DNA of 64,000 nt from Prorocentrum cordatum (Eukaryota > Sar > Dinophyceae > Prorocentrales > Prorocentraceae): contig CAUYUJ010005614.1 in assembly GCA_963575745.1 (NCBI GenBank), forward strand, positions 482,898 through 546,897, written 5' to 3'. Below, piece after piece: positions 1-10,059 of this stretch. A model generated the notes under the pieces. It did not search any database and was not told where the DNA came from. It saw only the letters and a program-made list of their open reading frames with translations. Positions within the stretch are counted from its first letter, which is position 1. Each line of letters starts with the position of its first letter. A program made the translations under genes and the position numbers.

Positions 1-191
1 CAGTCGGTTCCTTCAAGTGTTTTGATAGTAATCTTGCAGCTACGGACCTGAGAATTGGACTGGCAGACGCGGTATAACCGACTACACGTGAGAAAAATCT
101 GGTTTCTCAAAATGAATTGGCAAATATCTTTCAAATCTTAACAAAACCGGCCCCAACTCGCCACATTGTCTCTCAAGGACGAGTCTGCCAA
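1..191 (-). repeat. Interior of a family A element, interrupted at 191
   Basis: The sequence matches the interior of other family A copies, for example 36905-37100 and 59050-59240. These share the segments CAGTCGGTTCC, GCGGCATAACCCACTACACG and CAAATATCTTTCAAATC. It stops at ...GTCTGCCA-A, the exact place in the A consensus (GGCCAA/CTAGCTCC) where the next element begins at 192. Its own hairpin end must lie left of the window. Confidence 0.75.
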
Positions 192-219
192 CTGGGCGCC
201 GGCGGTAAACCATCAACCT

Positions 220-1904
220 GATTTTTGAGTTTGAGTCAGGGCGCGGACAGCTGTGACAGCTGAGCCCTAAGACTCCCAAACGGAGCACAGGGTAGCTAGA
301 GAAGGCACCTCTTATCATCACACTGCCGAGCCACTGAGGCATAGGCATCGGAATAGGATGCAGGAACAAGGAAAAGGATGCAACACAACATGTGAGAATG
401 CAAAGGTGTTGGACCAGGTTAGAGAATGGTGTAAGAGCTGGTTGAAACGCTACCCAAAACGTGTTCCACGGCCATACAATACCGTTTTACTGCATTGATC
501 AAAGCAACAGCCGATCAGCAGCATATGCTTCCACAGACCGCCCTCCAACGAAGAAACCGTGGAGGCCGACTAGTTCATGTTTACGTTGTATATCACAGGC
601 GAAGCAGAGTGAAAGTTAAAGTTGAAGTCTTGAACAGCGCCAGGCGCCAGGTAAGGCCACAGTTAAGGCCAAAAGGTTACACAAAGGTCCCTAATGTGGC
701 TCTGCAAGCGTTGTTCCATCAACCGTTGAGCACCACTTGAGGGCCGACTTTGACATAGAAGAGCCAGTTAGAACTGCCTGAGCCTTCGCCCTTGCCCGCC
801 TCCTGTTTCTGCGGTGCCTCTGGCCTTTCCCACGGCCAGCATCCTCCTCAGGACTCGGCGCCTCCTCGGGACTCTCAATTCCCATTCGAAGTTTTTATGC
901 GTTGAGCGCCTCGATCCGAGCCCAAAACTCCTCTTTCGGGAGCCGTTCGAATCCCCGCCAAAGAGCAACTGCATCGTCATTGGCACGGGCCCAGTCCCTG
1001 GCAGCTTGACACTCAGATCGATTGCTCTGCAACTCATCTGAACAGAGCCGGGAAGAAGTTGCACAGTTATCATTACGACCCGGCGGTAACCAAGACGGCG
1101 TCTGGTTACGGGAACTCGTGGGGCTTCTTCGTGCCTCCTCATCATGCAAATCCTCTTTCCGAACACCCGGGTCAACAGAAGCCGACAGAGTGTCAGGAAA
1201 TGGAGCGTGGCAAACTTCAGAGCTTGAATCCAAGAAAACAGTATGCTGCGAATAATGCAACTTCTCATTCAGCACCCCCTCACTCTGCAAATCCTCATCC
1301 TGCAACTCCTCGTCCTGCAACTCCTCATTCTGAACACCAGGATCAAAAGAAACAGAGCCCAGTCTCGACTGCAGCCCACCATCTGGAGACTGCACCACAT
1401 CTGGAGAATACGCAACCGAATGAGACGAGAAAGCTTCTCCACGATCAGTTGGCCCAGCAGTTGGCACCGATAAGGAACTCAACAATACACTGACCTGCTC
1501 CTCCGAGTTCCCCTGAAACGGGCATGGGTTTCGCGCACAATCATCGAGGTTATCAAACCAGCCAAACGCGGGGAAAGAATTTGGATCAGCCACAAAAGAT
1601 GGATCACGAGCATTAAACTGCATAACATCAAATACAGTTTGTCTACAAATCGCCAGTTTGATATTCCTTGTTTTTCTTTTCCAACTGGTCGAAACAGAAC
1701 TCATCGAACAAAATTGCGCTGTCATGATGCCGCACAAGGAAGGGGCCCGCAAGAACAACTAATCAATTCAATGCCGACAGATCACCCGTTCGGTACTCAG
1801 AGATGCACGTTACGTGCGCATGCACAACCTGTCCCCACGACGCGGCTCGAGGAGTCCCCGACGGGCCAAGGCCGCGGGAGAGCGGGAGGTAAGCTCCGCT
1901 TCCG
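220..1904 (-). mobile_element. LINE-related insertion 1 in the hairpin loop
   Basis: The insert starts after CATCAACCTG and ends before CCGCAACCTGG. Read on the minus strand it has a 5' end homologous to the 5' ends of the inserts at 23.7-26.1 and 29.6-31.8 kb (shared GGCTCGAGGAG and CGACGGGCC near 1850-1870). It then has an ORF related to theirs, and a 3' part (about 220-600) nearly identical to the next insert (1913-2200), which encodes a LINE RNase H end. It therefore looks like an internally deleted element that keeps a 5' gene and a LINE 3' end. The A-rich tail ACTCAAAAATCAG at its 3' end fits target-primed reverse transcription. Confidence 0.6.
691..1758 (-). pseudogene. Decayed relative of the CGTQTD-protein family, with an in-frame TAA
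   Basis: The reading frame is open from 1758 to a TAA at 897-895 and continues in the same frame (KLRMGIESPEE...) to 691. The segment SECQAARDWA....LW...RLP.EEF...EALNA is shared with the intact ORF at 24315-25799, where the residue in place of the stop is Tyr (EALNAYRLQLGIES). TAA is one base from TAC or TAT, so this is a simple nonsense change. A run of EELQDEELQDEDLQ reflects a 15-bp nucleotide repeat at about 1260-1330. The N-terminal CGTQTD region of the relatives is absent. Function is unknown. The acidic, Ser-rich composition suggests a disordered protein. Confidence 0.6.
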
Positions 1905-1912
1905 CAACCTGG

Positions 1913-2596
1913 TTTTTTGAGTTTGAGTCAGGGCGCGGACAGCTGTGACAGCTGAGCCCTAAGACTCCCAAACGGAGCACAGGGTAGCTGGAGAGGGCAA
2001 CTCTTATCATCACACTGCCGAGCCACTGAGGCATAGGCAACGGAATAGGATGCAGGAACAAGGAAAAGGATGCAATACAACATGTGAAAATGTAAAGGTG
2101 TTGGAGAGCTCCAAGCAAGATGAAATGAGTCAGCTGCTTGGATGAAAGATGCTACCCAAAATGTGCTCCACGGCCATACAGAGCCGTTGTGCTGCAATCA
2201 TCTCACAAAACATGACAGAAGCAGAGGCATCAAGCGAGACAGCTTCCTCCGCCACCAACTGCCACGTCCCGTGTACACACAAATCTATACACCATCCTGC
2301 AGCACATCCCTCCACAGAGCGACCTCCGTCGAAGAATCCACGGAGGCCGTCTAGTTTTGTTTTACTCGCATGTTCAATAAGTGAGGTATGGAACGTAACG
2401 TAACTATTTTTGGTTCTGGCCAACCATGTCAGCCTGTCAGCTCTTTCGTTTCCTTCTCGATAGATCCACCTGAACATATTGTGGCCCCAACTCGGAGGCC
2501 TCATACCATACAACACAGAGATATGCTCCAGCCTATTTTGAATGTCGCCAAGAATGTGCTTGTAGATAATATTGGATGTTGCCCAGAGCCCAGATG
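1913..2596 (-). mobile_element. 5'-truncated LINE insertion 2 in the hairpin loop
   Basis: It begins (3' end on the minus strand) with the A-rich tail ACTCAAAAAACCAGG next to the loop sequence CAACCTGG, and ends at the right hairpin arm. It carries only the C-terminal RNase H part of a LINE ORF (2516-2130) plus about 220 bp of 3' untranslated sequence, which is duplicated almost exactly at 220-500. Severe 5' truncation is typical of LINE insertion. Confidence 0.7.
2130..2516 (-). pseudogene. LINE C-terminal fragment: half of a permuted RNase H domain
   Basis: The fragment shows YREGNERADRLTWLAR, matching the last RNase H motif (the Asp of N-x-x-A-D). About 30 residues later comes LRGFFDGGRSVEGCAAGW, matching the first RNase H motif (the Asp of D-G-x-x). 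Then comes FCEMIAAQRLCMAVE, matching the Glu helix. The same order occurs in the LINEs at 19949-22696 and 4144-5891. The upstream RT and the GDS motif are missing because the insertion is 5'-truncated. I rank it as a dead fragment. Confidence 0.7.
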
Positions 2597-2626
2597 CTGG
2601 TTACCGCCGGGGACCTCGTAGAGCTC

Positions 2627-3280
2627 CGGGGTCGTCGGAGAAACTCCGGCGAGCAACGGCGATCCGCCGCCAAGGCTGCGGCTGCGGCACGGCTGCGACT
2701 GCGGCGCGGATCCTGCACTTTCCCCAGCAAATCGGGGCCCCAACACGCCTCTCGGATCATCGACCCTTTCCGAGGCGAAACCATGCACCACTTGATCGGC
2801 GCCACCGTCACAAGAAGATCCGCCCGTTCATCCACGCGCACCCTCCTTGCCCCGCTGACGCCCCGGAGGGGGGAGGCACCGCCCCACTACGGGGCCAGCC
2901 CTCCCTCCGCCCCAGCCACTCCGCCCTCGCGGAGGGCCAGCGGAGACAAGAAGGGCGAGGGAGGGGGCGTGCACCTCGCAGCAAAGCCTCGCCCTATTCA
3001 GCTCGTTCCGACCCCCCATCCTTCTCGCCAACAACTGCCGCCCTGCCCATGGCCCATCGAAGTGAAAGCCAATAGCCACGCCGACGGATACGAATCATTC
3101 CCCAGCACATCTGGACCCCCCCCCCCGAGCCCATCCGATCATCGCTCCTTTCCGACACGAAACCATCCAGCACTTGATCGGCGCCACCGTAACAAAGAGA
3201 TCCAGCCCTTTATTCACGCGCACCCTCCTCGCGCACCCTCCTCGCCCCTTTATTCACGCGCACCCTCCTCGCCCCGCGAT
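2627..3280. repeat. GC-rich repeated segment inside the autonomous element
   Basis: A unit containing CATGCACCACTTGATCGGCG, then CACAAGAAGATCCGCCC and CATCCACGCGCACCCTCC occurs at about 2755-2850. It recurs in modified form at about 3140-3235 and at about 9250-9345. The reading frames across it are proline/arginine-rich and change with composition, so I call no gene. It may be 3' untranslated sequence of the Helentron, duplicated on both sides of the LINE. Confidence 0.55.
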
Positions 3281-3320
3281 CGGTGCTCTCTGTGTCTCTG
3301 TCTCTGTCTCTGTCTCTGTC

Positions 3321-3367
<47 letters not shown>
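3281..3367. repeat. (TCTCTG)n/(CT)n microsatellite
   Basis: TCTCTG repeats grade into a pure CT run ending at about 3367. Reading frames through it (Ser/Leu-rich on plus) are repeat artefacts. Confidence 0.95.
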
Positions 3368-3368
<1 letters not shown>

Positions 3369-3474
3369 CTCATCCACGCGCACCCTCCTGGGCCAGCCCC
3401 CCATCCGCTCCAACCACTCCGACCTCGCGGAGCGCCAGCGAAGAAAAAAAGAGAGAGAGAGAGAGGGGGGGGAG

Positions 3475-3660
3475 AAGCACGAACCTGGCAGCACAGCCTT
3501 GCCCTAGTCTGCCCGCTCCGCCCCCCCTGTCGCGCTTCCCCCTCTGTTTCCCTTAAAACCCAATATCGACCCACATGCCAGGCCGGCCTCGCAGACGGAT
3601 CCAGCTCATTCCCCTGCATATCCACACACACACACGCCCTGAGTGCCCTCCGCCACCCGC
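3475..3660. repeat. Second part of the GC-rich repeat (copy at about 9470-9690)
   Basis: GAACCTGGCAGCACAGCCTTG and the segment around CAGACGGATCCAGCTCATTC recur at 9471-9690 in the same order. With the 2755/9250 match, this makes a direct repeat of several hundred bp on each side of the decayed LINE. Confidence 0.7.
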
Positions 3661-3965
3661 TACGACGCGCGCGCAAACACTGACACACACAAACACAGAC
3701 ACACAGGCACACATACAAACAGACACACAGACACACAGACACACAGACACACAGAGACACAAACACAAAGACACACAGACGCACAGACGCACAGACACAC
3801 AGACACGCAGACATACAGGCACACAGGCACTCAGGCACACAGGCACACCGGCACTCAGGCGCACAGACACACAGACACACAGACACACAGACACACAGAA
3901 AAACAGATACACACACAGACACACAGACACACGGATACACAGACACACAGACACACCGACAGACA
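3620..3965. repeat. Imperfect (ACACAG)n minisatellite
   Basis: A 350-bp run of ACACAGAC, GCACAGAC and ACACAGGC units. The long Cys/Val-rich (minus) and Thr/His/Arg-rich (plus) reading frames here are artefacts of the repeat. On the minus strand it lies just beyond the 3' end of the LINE, so it may have expanded from that element's tail. Confidence 0.95.
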
Positions 3966-4143
3966 GAGACCCCCCCGCAGACCCCTCCCGGCGCTCCGGA
4001 GGGGGGAGGCTCGGCTTGGCTTGGAGTCGACTGAAGCGGGCTCACAGAGCCCAGTCGCAGTGTCCACACGGCAGCGCCAGCTGATACAATTCAGCCTGTA
4101 CAATATACAGCGCGAAGCGCGTAGATATACACAAGCACAGGCA

Positions 4144-4518
4144 TCAACATGAAAAGAGACGGCAAACACGCGCAAGACGAGCTGTGGCTGCAAGCAACCG
4201 TTCCGCGGCACTCAGTTCAGCTTGAGTAACTGCGCATGCATCGCTCAAACACCAGGCCTCTCTGTACACCTCCGTCCAAACACAGTCGTCAGTATTTGTC
4301 CGAAACCCGATATCAAGCCAGCAGCCACACCCAACCCCTAAGGCCGAGACGCCACCATCCCAGGCACCCCGAACGGCAACGACATTCATCGTATTAGTAA
4401 ATATAGAATCGTACGACTCTTTGATGTAAGTTAGGCCCTCGCGGGCCTCATGTGTCAGTCTGTCGGCTCTCTCCTTGTTTTCCCTAAAGATATGCTTCAC
4501 AATGCCCCCTGCACACAC
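4144..4518 (-). pseudogene. LINE C-terminus: RNase H motifs in permuted order
   Basis: IFRENKERADRLTHEAREG (last RNase H motif) comes first. Then come VVAVRGAWDGGVSALGVGCG (first motif) and VTQAELSAAERLLAA (Glu helix). The GDS motif lies upstream in the overlapping ORF (4497-5891). The two frames meet at a run of five C (4505-4509 on plus), so a one-base indel separates them. It aligns segment by segment with residues 768-901 of the intact ORF at 19949-22696. Confidence 0.75.
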
Positions 4519-5891
4519 ATGTTACACAACCGATCCTGCAAGTTGGCAACTCGTTTGCGATAGTCCACCTGTTCACATGCCCACACACCGTTGATCCACG
4601 ACACAATCAGCAGGCTATCCCCGCAGATCTCCACAGGTAGTCCAGGGATCGTGAAGTCCCAGATCGTCTCACGCATGTACGACAGTGCAATCCGTTTGCT
4701 GAGTCTCAGGGTCTCCTCCTCCTCCATCCTTCTTCTCTTAGGCTCCCTTTCCTCCTCAATACCTCTGCTAATACCGAACTCCTCCTCCTTCTCGTGGTTC
4801 GCACAACATCCTCTCTTGTGTTTTGGCTGAAAGTATTTGTGGATATGCTCGGCCGCCGCAACGACAGCCCACATGTAAAAATCACTGTGCAGCATGCAGT
4901 CCCGCCAGTCATCACCGAAGAACTGTTGTAGTGGGTACTGCCACGTACGCTGAGCAGTCACTTCCCTCCCCATGTTCCTCCTCCTCATGTCACCTTCCTC
5001 CCGACGATCACGTGTGGAAGCATGTGCGTGGAAAAATGCAGCAGCACGATCACGCATGTTATCCCATTGCTTTGGGAACGCCAGCATACCGAATCTCGCA
5101 TCATACCAACAGCGATCGTGACAGTTATGCACCGGCACAGATTGGATAAAATTTGACATACCCTTGGCAACATTCCAGCATGCTAACAATAACCGTTGGG
5201 GCAGTGGCATGAAACCTGCCTCCTGAAACATTGTTTTGCGTCTTCTCCTCCGTCGTAGTTCATAGCCCTGAATAGACTCCTCAGGTAGCCTCCGAGTGGC
5301 CACGATCTGCAGCAAACATTGGCCCTCAAAGCGGTGGAGGTCTTCGAGACTGCTGTCATCCAGAGTCAGGTTCTCTCCTCCATACAGTATCTGAGATTGA
5401 ATCCGTTCCGTATACCTCTGAAACTTAGCATTGGTTGGTACACATCTGGCCCCGTAGTAGGCCTTCTGAGAGTAGAAAGCTCTCCTTGCAGCATCCAGTC
5501 GAAAAGCCAGATCCTCATGAGAATGTGCTCGGTAGTCGGTGGTAATGAACACACCCAACAGCACCGTTGACGTCACACGAGCTAGAAGAAAAGTCTGAAA
5601 TTCGTTGGTAGTCGAGGAGATCTCAATATTATGCACTTGTGAAACCGTGCCGTCCTGTTCCAAACTCACTTCCTGTCCAAATACAAGGTATTCGCCAAGC
5701 AGAGGCATGGGTGAATCATCTGATTGAATGGGTTTCCATTCCATGCCGTGTCGCACAAGAGAGTGTGTGAGCTGCGAAAGCATCTCGATAATCGGACATG
5801 TTACTTGTGAGGGTCTTCTTCGGCATAACACAAACAAGGATCTCACGCCAACTTTCAGGGTATGGGATGACACCCCTAAAGACCTGGTCAA
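4497..5891 (-). pseudogene. LINE ORF, region after the RT palm through the first RNase H motif
   Basis: From about residue 35 (IEMLSQLTHSL) this aligns with residues 313-325 of the intact LINE ORF (MQLMINTLTHAL) and runs parallel to it. Shared segments are the ARRAFY segment, the FEG-x-CLL segment, QRTWQYP near residue 310, and GDSLLIVSWINGVW about 40 residues before the end. No RT catalytic motif is present, because the palm was deleted at about 5790-5800. The end is a frameshift into 4144-4518. Confidence 0.75.
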
Positions 5892-6622
5892 ATATCGTGT
5901 GCATCTTGTTCAGAGAGGCCCATGGTATTTTCTATTTCGCACGGCACACCGTCACGTCCTGTCGCCCTGGACGATCGGAGCTGACTCCGAGCACGCAGAA
6001 ACGTGCTGAAAGGCAAATTCGAGGCCGGCAGCATATTAGCCTCCCGTCGCAAATCCTGCAACAGGCGACTGTTGGCCGAACGAGCCTCTAGAGATGAGAA
6101 CTGATCACGGCAAGTACGATGGATGATCCTCTCCCATTGTTGTCTATCCTCCGTCCCTCCCAGATTGTGTGGTGTGTTACGTACACGTCTGCGCACGGGC
6201 GGAATCTGCCACTCCAGACGAGCACGGCGGCATTGTCTCCGCAGGGCGTTGAGCTGACGTGTCAGCTCACGCCTCTCAGGACTCTGTCCTGGCGGAAGGG
6301 CACGTCGCCGTTCAAGCAACGGCTGAAGTCCTGACGGTCGCACAGGAGGTTTCCGAGCGGCATCCCTGGTCTGAAAAGCAACTCCCTGGGTAAAACTGCC
6401 CACGATTCCAGAAGCCAAACCACGAAAGCCCCGAGGAGTACCACATCCAGGACCGTCGTCGTCGCAGGTCTTCGTCACGTAAGGCATACCATTGGGGGTC
6501 CCTTTGAGGCCCAAGTCATCACCGTCATCATCACCCTGGAATTCCTGAATCCGTTCCATCATCTCATCACATTGTGTACGTGCAATGTTCTCGTCATAGC
6601 ATGTACTCGGTGAATAACCTAC
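5800..6622 (-). pseudogene. LINE reverse transcriptase, N-terminal part only
   Basis: In frame with the upstream endonuclease after one TGA (6625-6623), the sequence continues to SRATGRDGVPCEIE, matching GKSCGPDGVSVEL of the intact copy. A frameshift near 5905 leads to FDQVFRGVIPYPESWREILV and MPKK....SDYR, the fingers segment that precedes the RT active site. At about 5790-5800 the frame jumps to sequence lying after the active site. Compared with the 19949-22696 ORF, about 200 codons (residues about 113-312, which include RT motifs A, B and C) are missing. Confidence 0.75.
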
Positions 6623-7516
6623 TCACTGCACCCGTGGTCGATAACATGCATTCCAAAGTCTGTCTGGACTCCCGTGGTCTCTGGCAGAAAGAACGAGCAT
6701 AGCATGGTCAGACAAGCGGCTGGTAGCCAGCTTACCCCCTCGGTGAAACTCGTAAGATACCGTCATCTCCGCTGTTTCCCAGCGGAGCGGTATGCACATA
6801 TAGTCGAGCACAGCGGACCTGGCTTGAACGCGCCCCCTCGCGTAGCCTGTCCACGTCACAGACCTATATTGAAATGTGTTGGCAGCCTTCAAACCGAACT
6901 CCATGAGCAAACCTAGTATCCTCCTCCTCATGTCGTGTTTGATTTTCTCCCTCTCTCTGACTTTTGTACCCTCCTCCGAATACACCATCCTCCCATCCAC
7001 ACCACCACCAGTGATAGCATATCTTATACCCTTGAATTCCCCATAAGTATTCCCAGGGAGCTCCACATTGAAATCCCCAGAAATAGCCACACTTGGAGTC
7101 CTATATTTCCCACTGCATCCTCGAATGATCCGTGTAAGTTCAGCAACCGTTTCGTCGCATATAGTCTCGGCATCTTTGACGCTCTCATCTGGAAGATAAA
7201 CGCTAGCAAAGATAATTGGGTGGTTTTTCTTGCCCGAGACAGCCACCACCAGCCTAGATTGTGCAGTGATAATGTCCCGAATCTTTCCCCTCCATTGTCC
7301 GTTCATCATAATGGCCGCCTTCCCATCCTTTGATGGGAAAACACTAAACCCCAGGCGTGTGCACTCACTTGATAGCAGATGTTGTCCCTCCTGAATCGCC
7401 GCAAGGCCAACGTGGGCCAGACAGTGTATTACTTCCGCCGCTCTGCAATTCTTCGCACCAGCCCTCTGACAGTTCCAAGTCGCAGCCTTCAGTTGAAAGA
7501 ACTGTCGGGCTTTCTT
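6623..7516 (-). pseudogene. LINE EEP (AP-like) endonuclease domain
   Basis: The domain opens with KAATWNCQRAGAKN (the N of the EEP first motif), then LAAIQEGQHLL (catalytic Glu), FASVYLPDES, VAISGDFNVEL (GDxN motif), VLDYMCIPL and LSDHAMLVL (SDH motif). It nicks the target DNA to prime reverse transcription in endonuclease-bearing LINEs. No ATG lies upstream in this stretch. The frame continues from 7864-7517 across a single TGA (7519-7517) and on into the RT after another TGA (6625-6623). It is therefore one domain of a polyprotein. Confidence 0.85.
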
Positions 7517-8295
7517 TCACTGGCGGTTGTACTCAGTAAGAAATTGATCCTTTGTGAGCTGCACACCGTATGTCGTCACAAGATTCCGCAATGCCTCATC
7601 CCAGAGCTGCCAGCCCTTACCTTCACGAAATTCCCCAAGGGCGAAAGGGCGTTGACCATTCACGGTACAATAAATGGTACTGCCAGGAGGCCCGATCTCC
7701 GGACGAAGTGACACCGTAGAAATCTGTGCACGCATAACGGCCATGAAACGGCTCGTAGCTTTGACATGTGGGCGTTTCCATGGTGCACAGTCCACCGACA
7801 AGCGTAATGACGTCGGGTCTATCTGTTGAGACAGGCCCTGGATGAGATGATCTGGCGACGGCATCTGGATACCTGGGGGGGAGGCGTACGGTTCTGCACA
7901 GGTGTCACAACCTGATCAAGGTACTTCTTCCACCTCCAAATAATGTCTGCCTCTACTCCCCCCTTCACTGCCATCTTCATGTTGCCAAACATCACCCGTC
8001 CTGAGTTGAGTCGTTCCGTCCTGTCTGAGTCGAGTAATGCCCTGTCGTCCTCACCGAGTACGCTGGCAATCTGTTGGATAATCCTCATACCATCATCATA
8101 GGTAAGCATCTGTTGAATACGCACAGCAGGGTTGCGCCAATATTTGACCCACCCCTTAAACCTCCAGGAAAGCCGGGCGCCACATGTCACGTGCTGCCTG
8201 TTGTGCTGTCGTCCCTCCCGCACCTCCGCCCGATCCTGGACCAGACGCGACAGAAGCAGCACCTCCCGCCTGGATAGACGCCAAAAGGGACTCAA
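7517..8295 (-). pseudogene. LINE linker region of unknown role, two frames
   Basis: The segment from about 8160 to 7890 (FKGWVKYWRNPAVRI... to WRWKKYLDQVV) is read in a different frame from both its neighbours. The switch back to the main frame lies at a run of seven G (7875-7881 on plus). From 7864 to 7517 the main frame resumes (IDPTSLRLSVDCAPWKRP... LWDEALRNLVTTYGVQ) and ends at TGA. I recognise no known domain. Position suggests a gag/nucleic-acid-binding or linker region between the coiled coil and the endonuclease. Confidence 0.5.
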
Positions 8296-8746
8296 GTTTA
8301 GTCTGACGGTCTCCGAGGTTGTCTATGGCCTTCTGCTGAAGATCCATTCTCTCCGTGTGTTGATCGAGGGTGTGTCGAATGGCCGTCTGGTTGTCTTTGC
8401 TGGCAAACCCCATATCAAGCAATAGACGAATGCTGTCATTCTTCTCATTGGCAATAACATTTTGTCTCCTCGCCTCCTCTGCCTGTCGCTCATCCTCAAA
8501 TACACGTGCACGAACGCAGCGATCATCTGGGAAGGGGACCGTCGCAGATATGTTATCCTGAGCGGACTTTACTGCACCAACTGGTAGGGCCTGCAACATC
8601 TTTCTGTCAGCACTGTACCTACTGAGCCACTGTGAGTCTGTGACCTCTTCAATACCGTACCTATTGAGCCACTGTGTGTCGGTTACTTCTGACTGCCTAG
8701 GCCGTCGTTTGTTGAGCTGTTGAAAGTCGTAGCCCGCCATCTTCAC
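8156..8746 (-). pseudogene. LINE N-terminal coiled-coil (ORF1/gag-like) region
   Basis: The first residues contain a duplicated motif (EVTDTQWLNRYG and EVTDSQWLSRYS). A charged region at about residues 75-150 has heptad-like Leu/Met/Ile spacing (EARRQNVIANEKNDSIRLLL, then DNLGDRQTKLESLL) and probably forms a coiled coil, as in LINE ORF1 proteins. A Gly/Ala/Ser-rich segment follows. The predicted start at 8746 lies immediately after the tandem-repeat leader. The frame is the same as that of the downstream endonuclease. Confidence 0.6.
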
Positions 8747-8756
8747 AAGAAGAGAA

Positions 8757-8935
8757 GGATGATAAGGTGTACGTCTGACAAGAATAATAAGTTGTCCGCC
8801 CGATAAGAATGATATGTTGTCCGCCCGTCTGTCAAAAGTCGCAAGTACTCAGAACTACACAAGAATGATAAGTTGTCTGTCCGTCACTCAGAACTACAGA
8901 AGAATAATAAGTTGTCCGTCCGTCCAGCAAATAAG
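8757..8935 (-). repeat. Tandem repeats upstream of the LINE reading frame
   Basis: About five imperfect copies of a unit around AAGAATGATAAGTTGTCCG, spaced 30-50 bp, directly precede the LINE coding start on the minus strand. Tandem 5' repeats often carry the internal promoter of LINEs, so a promoter role is plausible but inferred from position only. Confidence 0.7.
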
Positions 8936-10059
8936 AAGGAAAGAGACAAATGCAGCAACCAGAACAAGGCAAGCGGCCTAGCTGACCTCGAACTCGTGGA
9001 AGTCGGAGAACTCGAAAAAGGCAGCGATGGCTGCCGCGCTGCCGTCCCGCGGCACCGCTCCCCCTAGACGTATGTGGGATCCAGCCGTCTTGAGCCTTGA
9101 GCCCCATTTTGGAGCCGGCCCTCCCACCACTCCAACCACTCCGCCCTCGCGGAGCGCCGGAGGAAGGAGGGGGGGGGCAGCGCCGTGCGTGCACACACGC
9201 CGACGAATCCAATAGATTTCCCAGCATATCTGAACCCCTCCCCACGGGCCTTCAATCATCGATCCCTTCCGAAACGGAACCATGCACCACTTCACCGGCG
9301 CCACCGCCACAAGGAGATCCAGCCCTTCATCCACGCGCACCCCCTCTCCCCGCTGGCGCTCCGGAGGGGGGAGGCACCGCCCCACTGCGGGGCCGGCCCT
9401 CCCTCCGCTCCAGCCACTCCGCCCTCGCGGAGCGCCAGCGGAAAGAAAAGGAAGGAAGGGGGGGGAGCCGAACCTGGCAGCACAGCCTTGCCCTAGTCTG
9501 CCCGCTCCGCTCCCCCTGTCTTGCTTCCCTTCTCTTCCCCCCTCAACCCCCAGCCCCCATGCACACCCCCCGCCCTATCGACCCGCATGCCAGGCGGACC
9601 CCACAGACGGATCCAGCTCATTCCCCTGCATGTCCACGCCCCCCCCTCGAGCCCCCTCCGCCACGCGCTGCGACGCGCGCGTCGCATCCCCCAGCTCGCG
9701 ACCGCGCTGGAAGTCAGCCAAGTTCTCGATCCTTTCCGCGCCGAAACCTGTCACCACTCGCGCGGCGCCGCCGCAATTCGACGATGCAGACGGCTCCGCG
9801 CGCTTCGGGCGCACCAACACCCCCCCTCGAACATGCGCGCCCACACCCGCGGAAGCTCCCCCCTCCACCGCGACTGCGCCGGGCGCAGGGCGCGCCGCCA
9901 AACGCGCCGACCTCCTCCGCGGGGCCTCCACCTCTGACCCAGGCTCCACCTTCCGCTTCCCCGACGCTGGAGCCCTCACCGCCCCTGGTCTTACCCCCTC
10001 CGCGCCGCTCCCCGTCTCCACCGCCGCCGCATCTCTCCCCCACGCGACACTCGCACGCG
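8936..10059. other. GC-rich non-coding sequence with a direct-repeat copy (9245-9690)
   Basis: No motif-bearing gene was found. Positions 9245-9690 repeat 2755-3660. The long plus-strand Pro/Ala/Arg-rich frame (9097-10446) is the complement of the low-complexity tail of the protease ORF plus GC-rich filler, and I do not call it. The stretch probably represents the 3' region of the Helentron transcript. Confidence 0.55.

Larger units (their letters stand above)
192..2626 (-). other. 3' terminal hairpin of the autonomous element, loop split by insertions
   Basis: The left arm GCCGGCGGTAAACC is at 199-212 and the right arm GGTTACCGCCGG is at 2599-2610. In intact copies the same arms are only about 14 nt apart and form a perfect 10-bp stem. 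The intervening 2.4 kb is therefore inserted DNA. The subterminal inverted repeat ACCTCGTAGAGCTC follows at 2613-2626 and pairs with the terminus at 18890. Confidence 0.8.
4075..8935 (-). mobile_element. Decayed full-length LINE with one long polyprotein frame
   Basis: Minus-strand order: tandem-repeat leader (8757-8935), coiled-coil gag-like region (8746-8156), a linker of unknown role (8160-7517), EEP endonuclease (about 7485-6623), RT N-terminal part (6622-5800), then a deletion of the RT core, then the C-terminal region and a permuted RNase H (5800-4144). Most of the coding sequence from 8746 to 5900 is in one frame, broken by single TGA codons and by shifts, one of them in a G/C run. The element lies inside the Helentron, between direct GC-rich repeats. 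The outer limits are approximate. Confidence 0.75.

Noticed and set aside
3254-4084. Long Cys/Val-rich (minus) and Thr/His-rich (plus) reading frames
   Set aside because: They are translations of the (ACACAG)n repeat. Reading frames exist on both strands because the repeat lacks stop codons.
4075-8935. Autonomy of this LINE
   Set aside because: The RT active-site region is deleted and several frame breaks are present, so it cannot encode a working polymerase.
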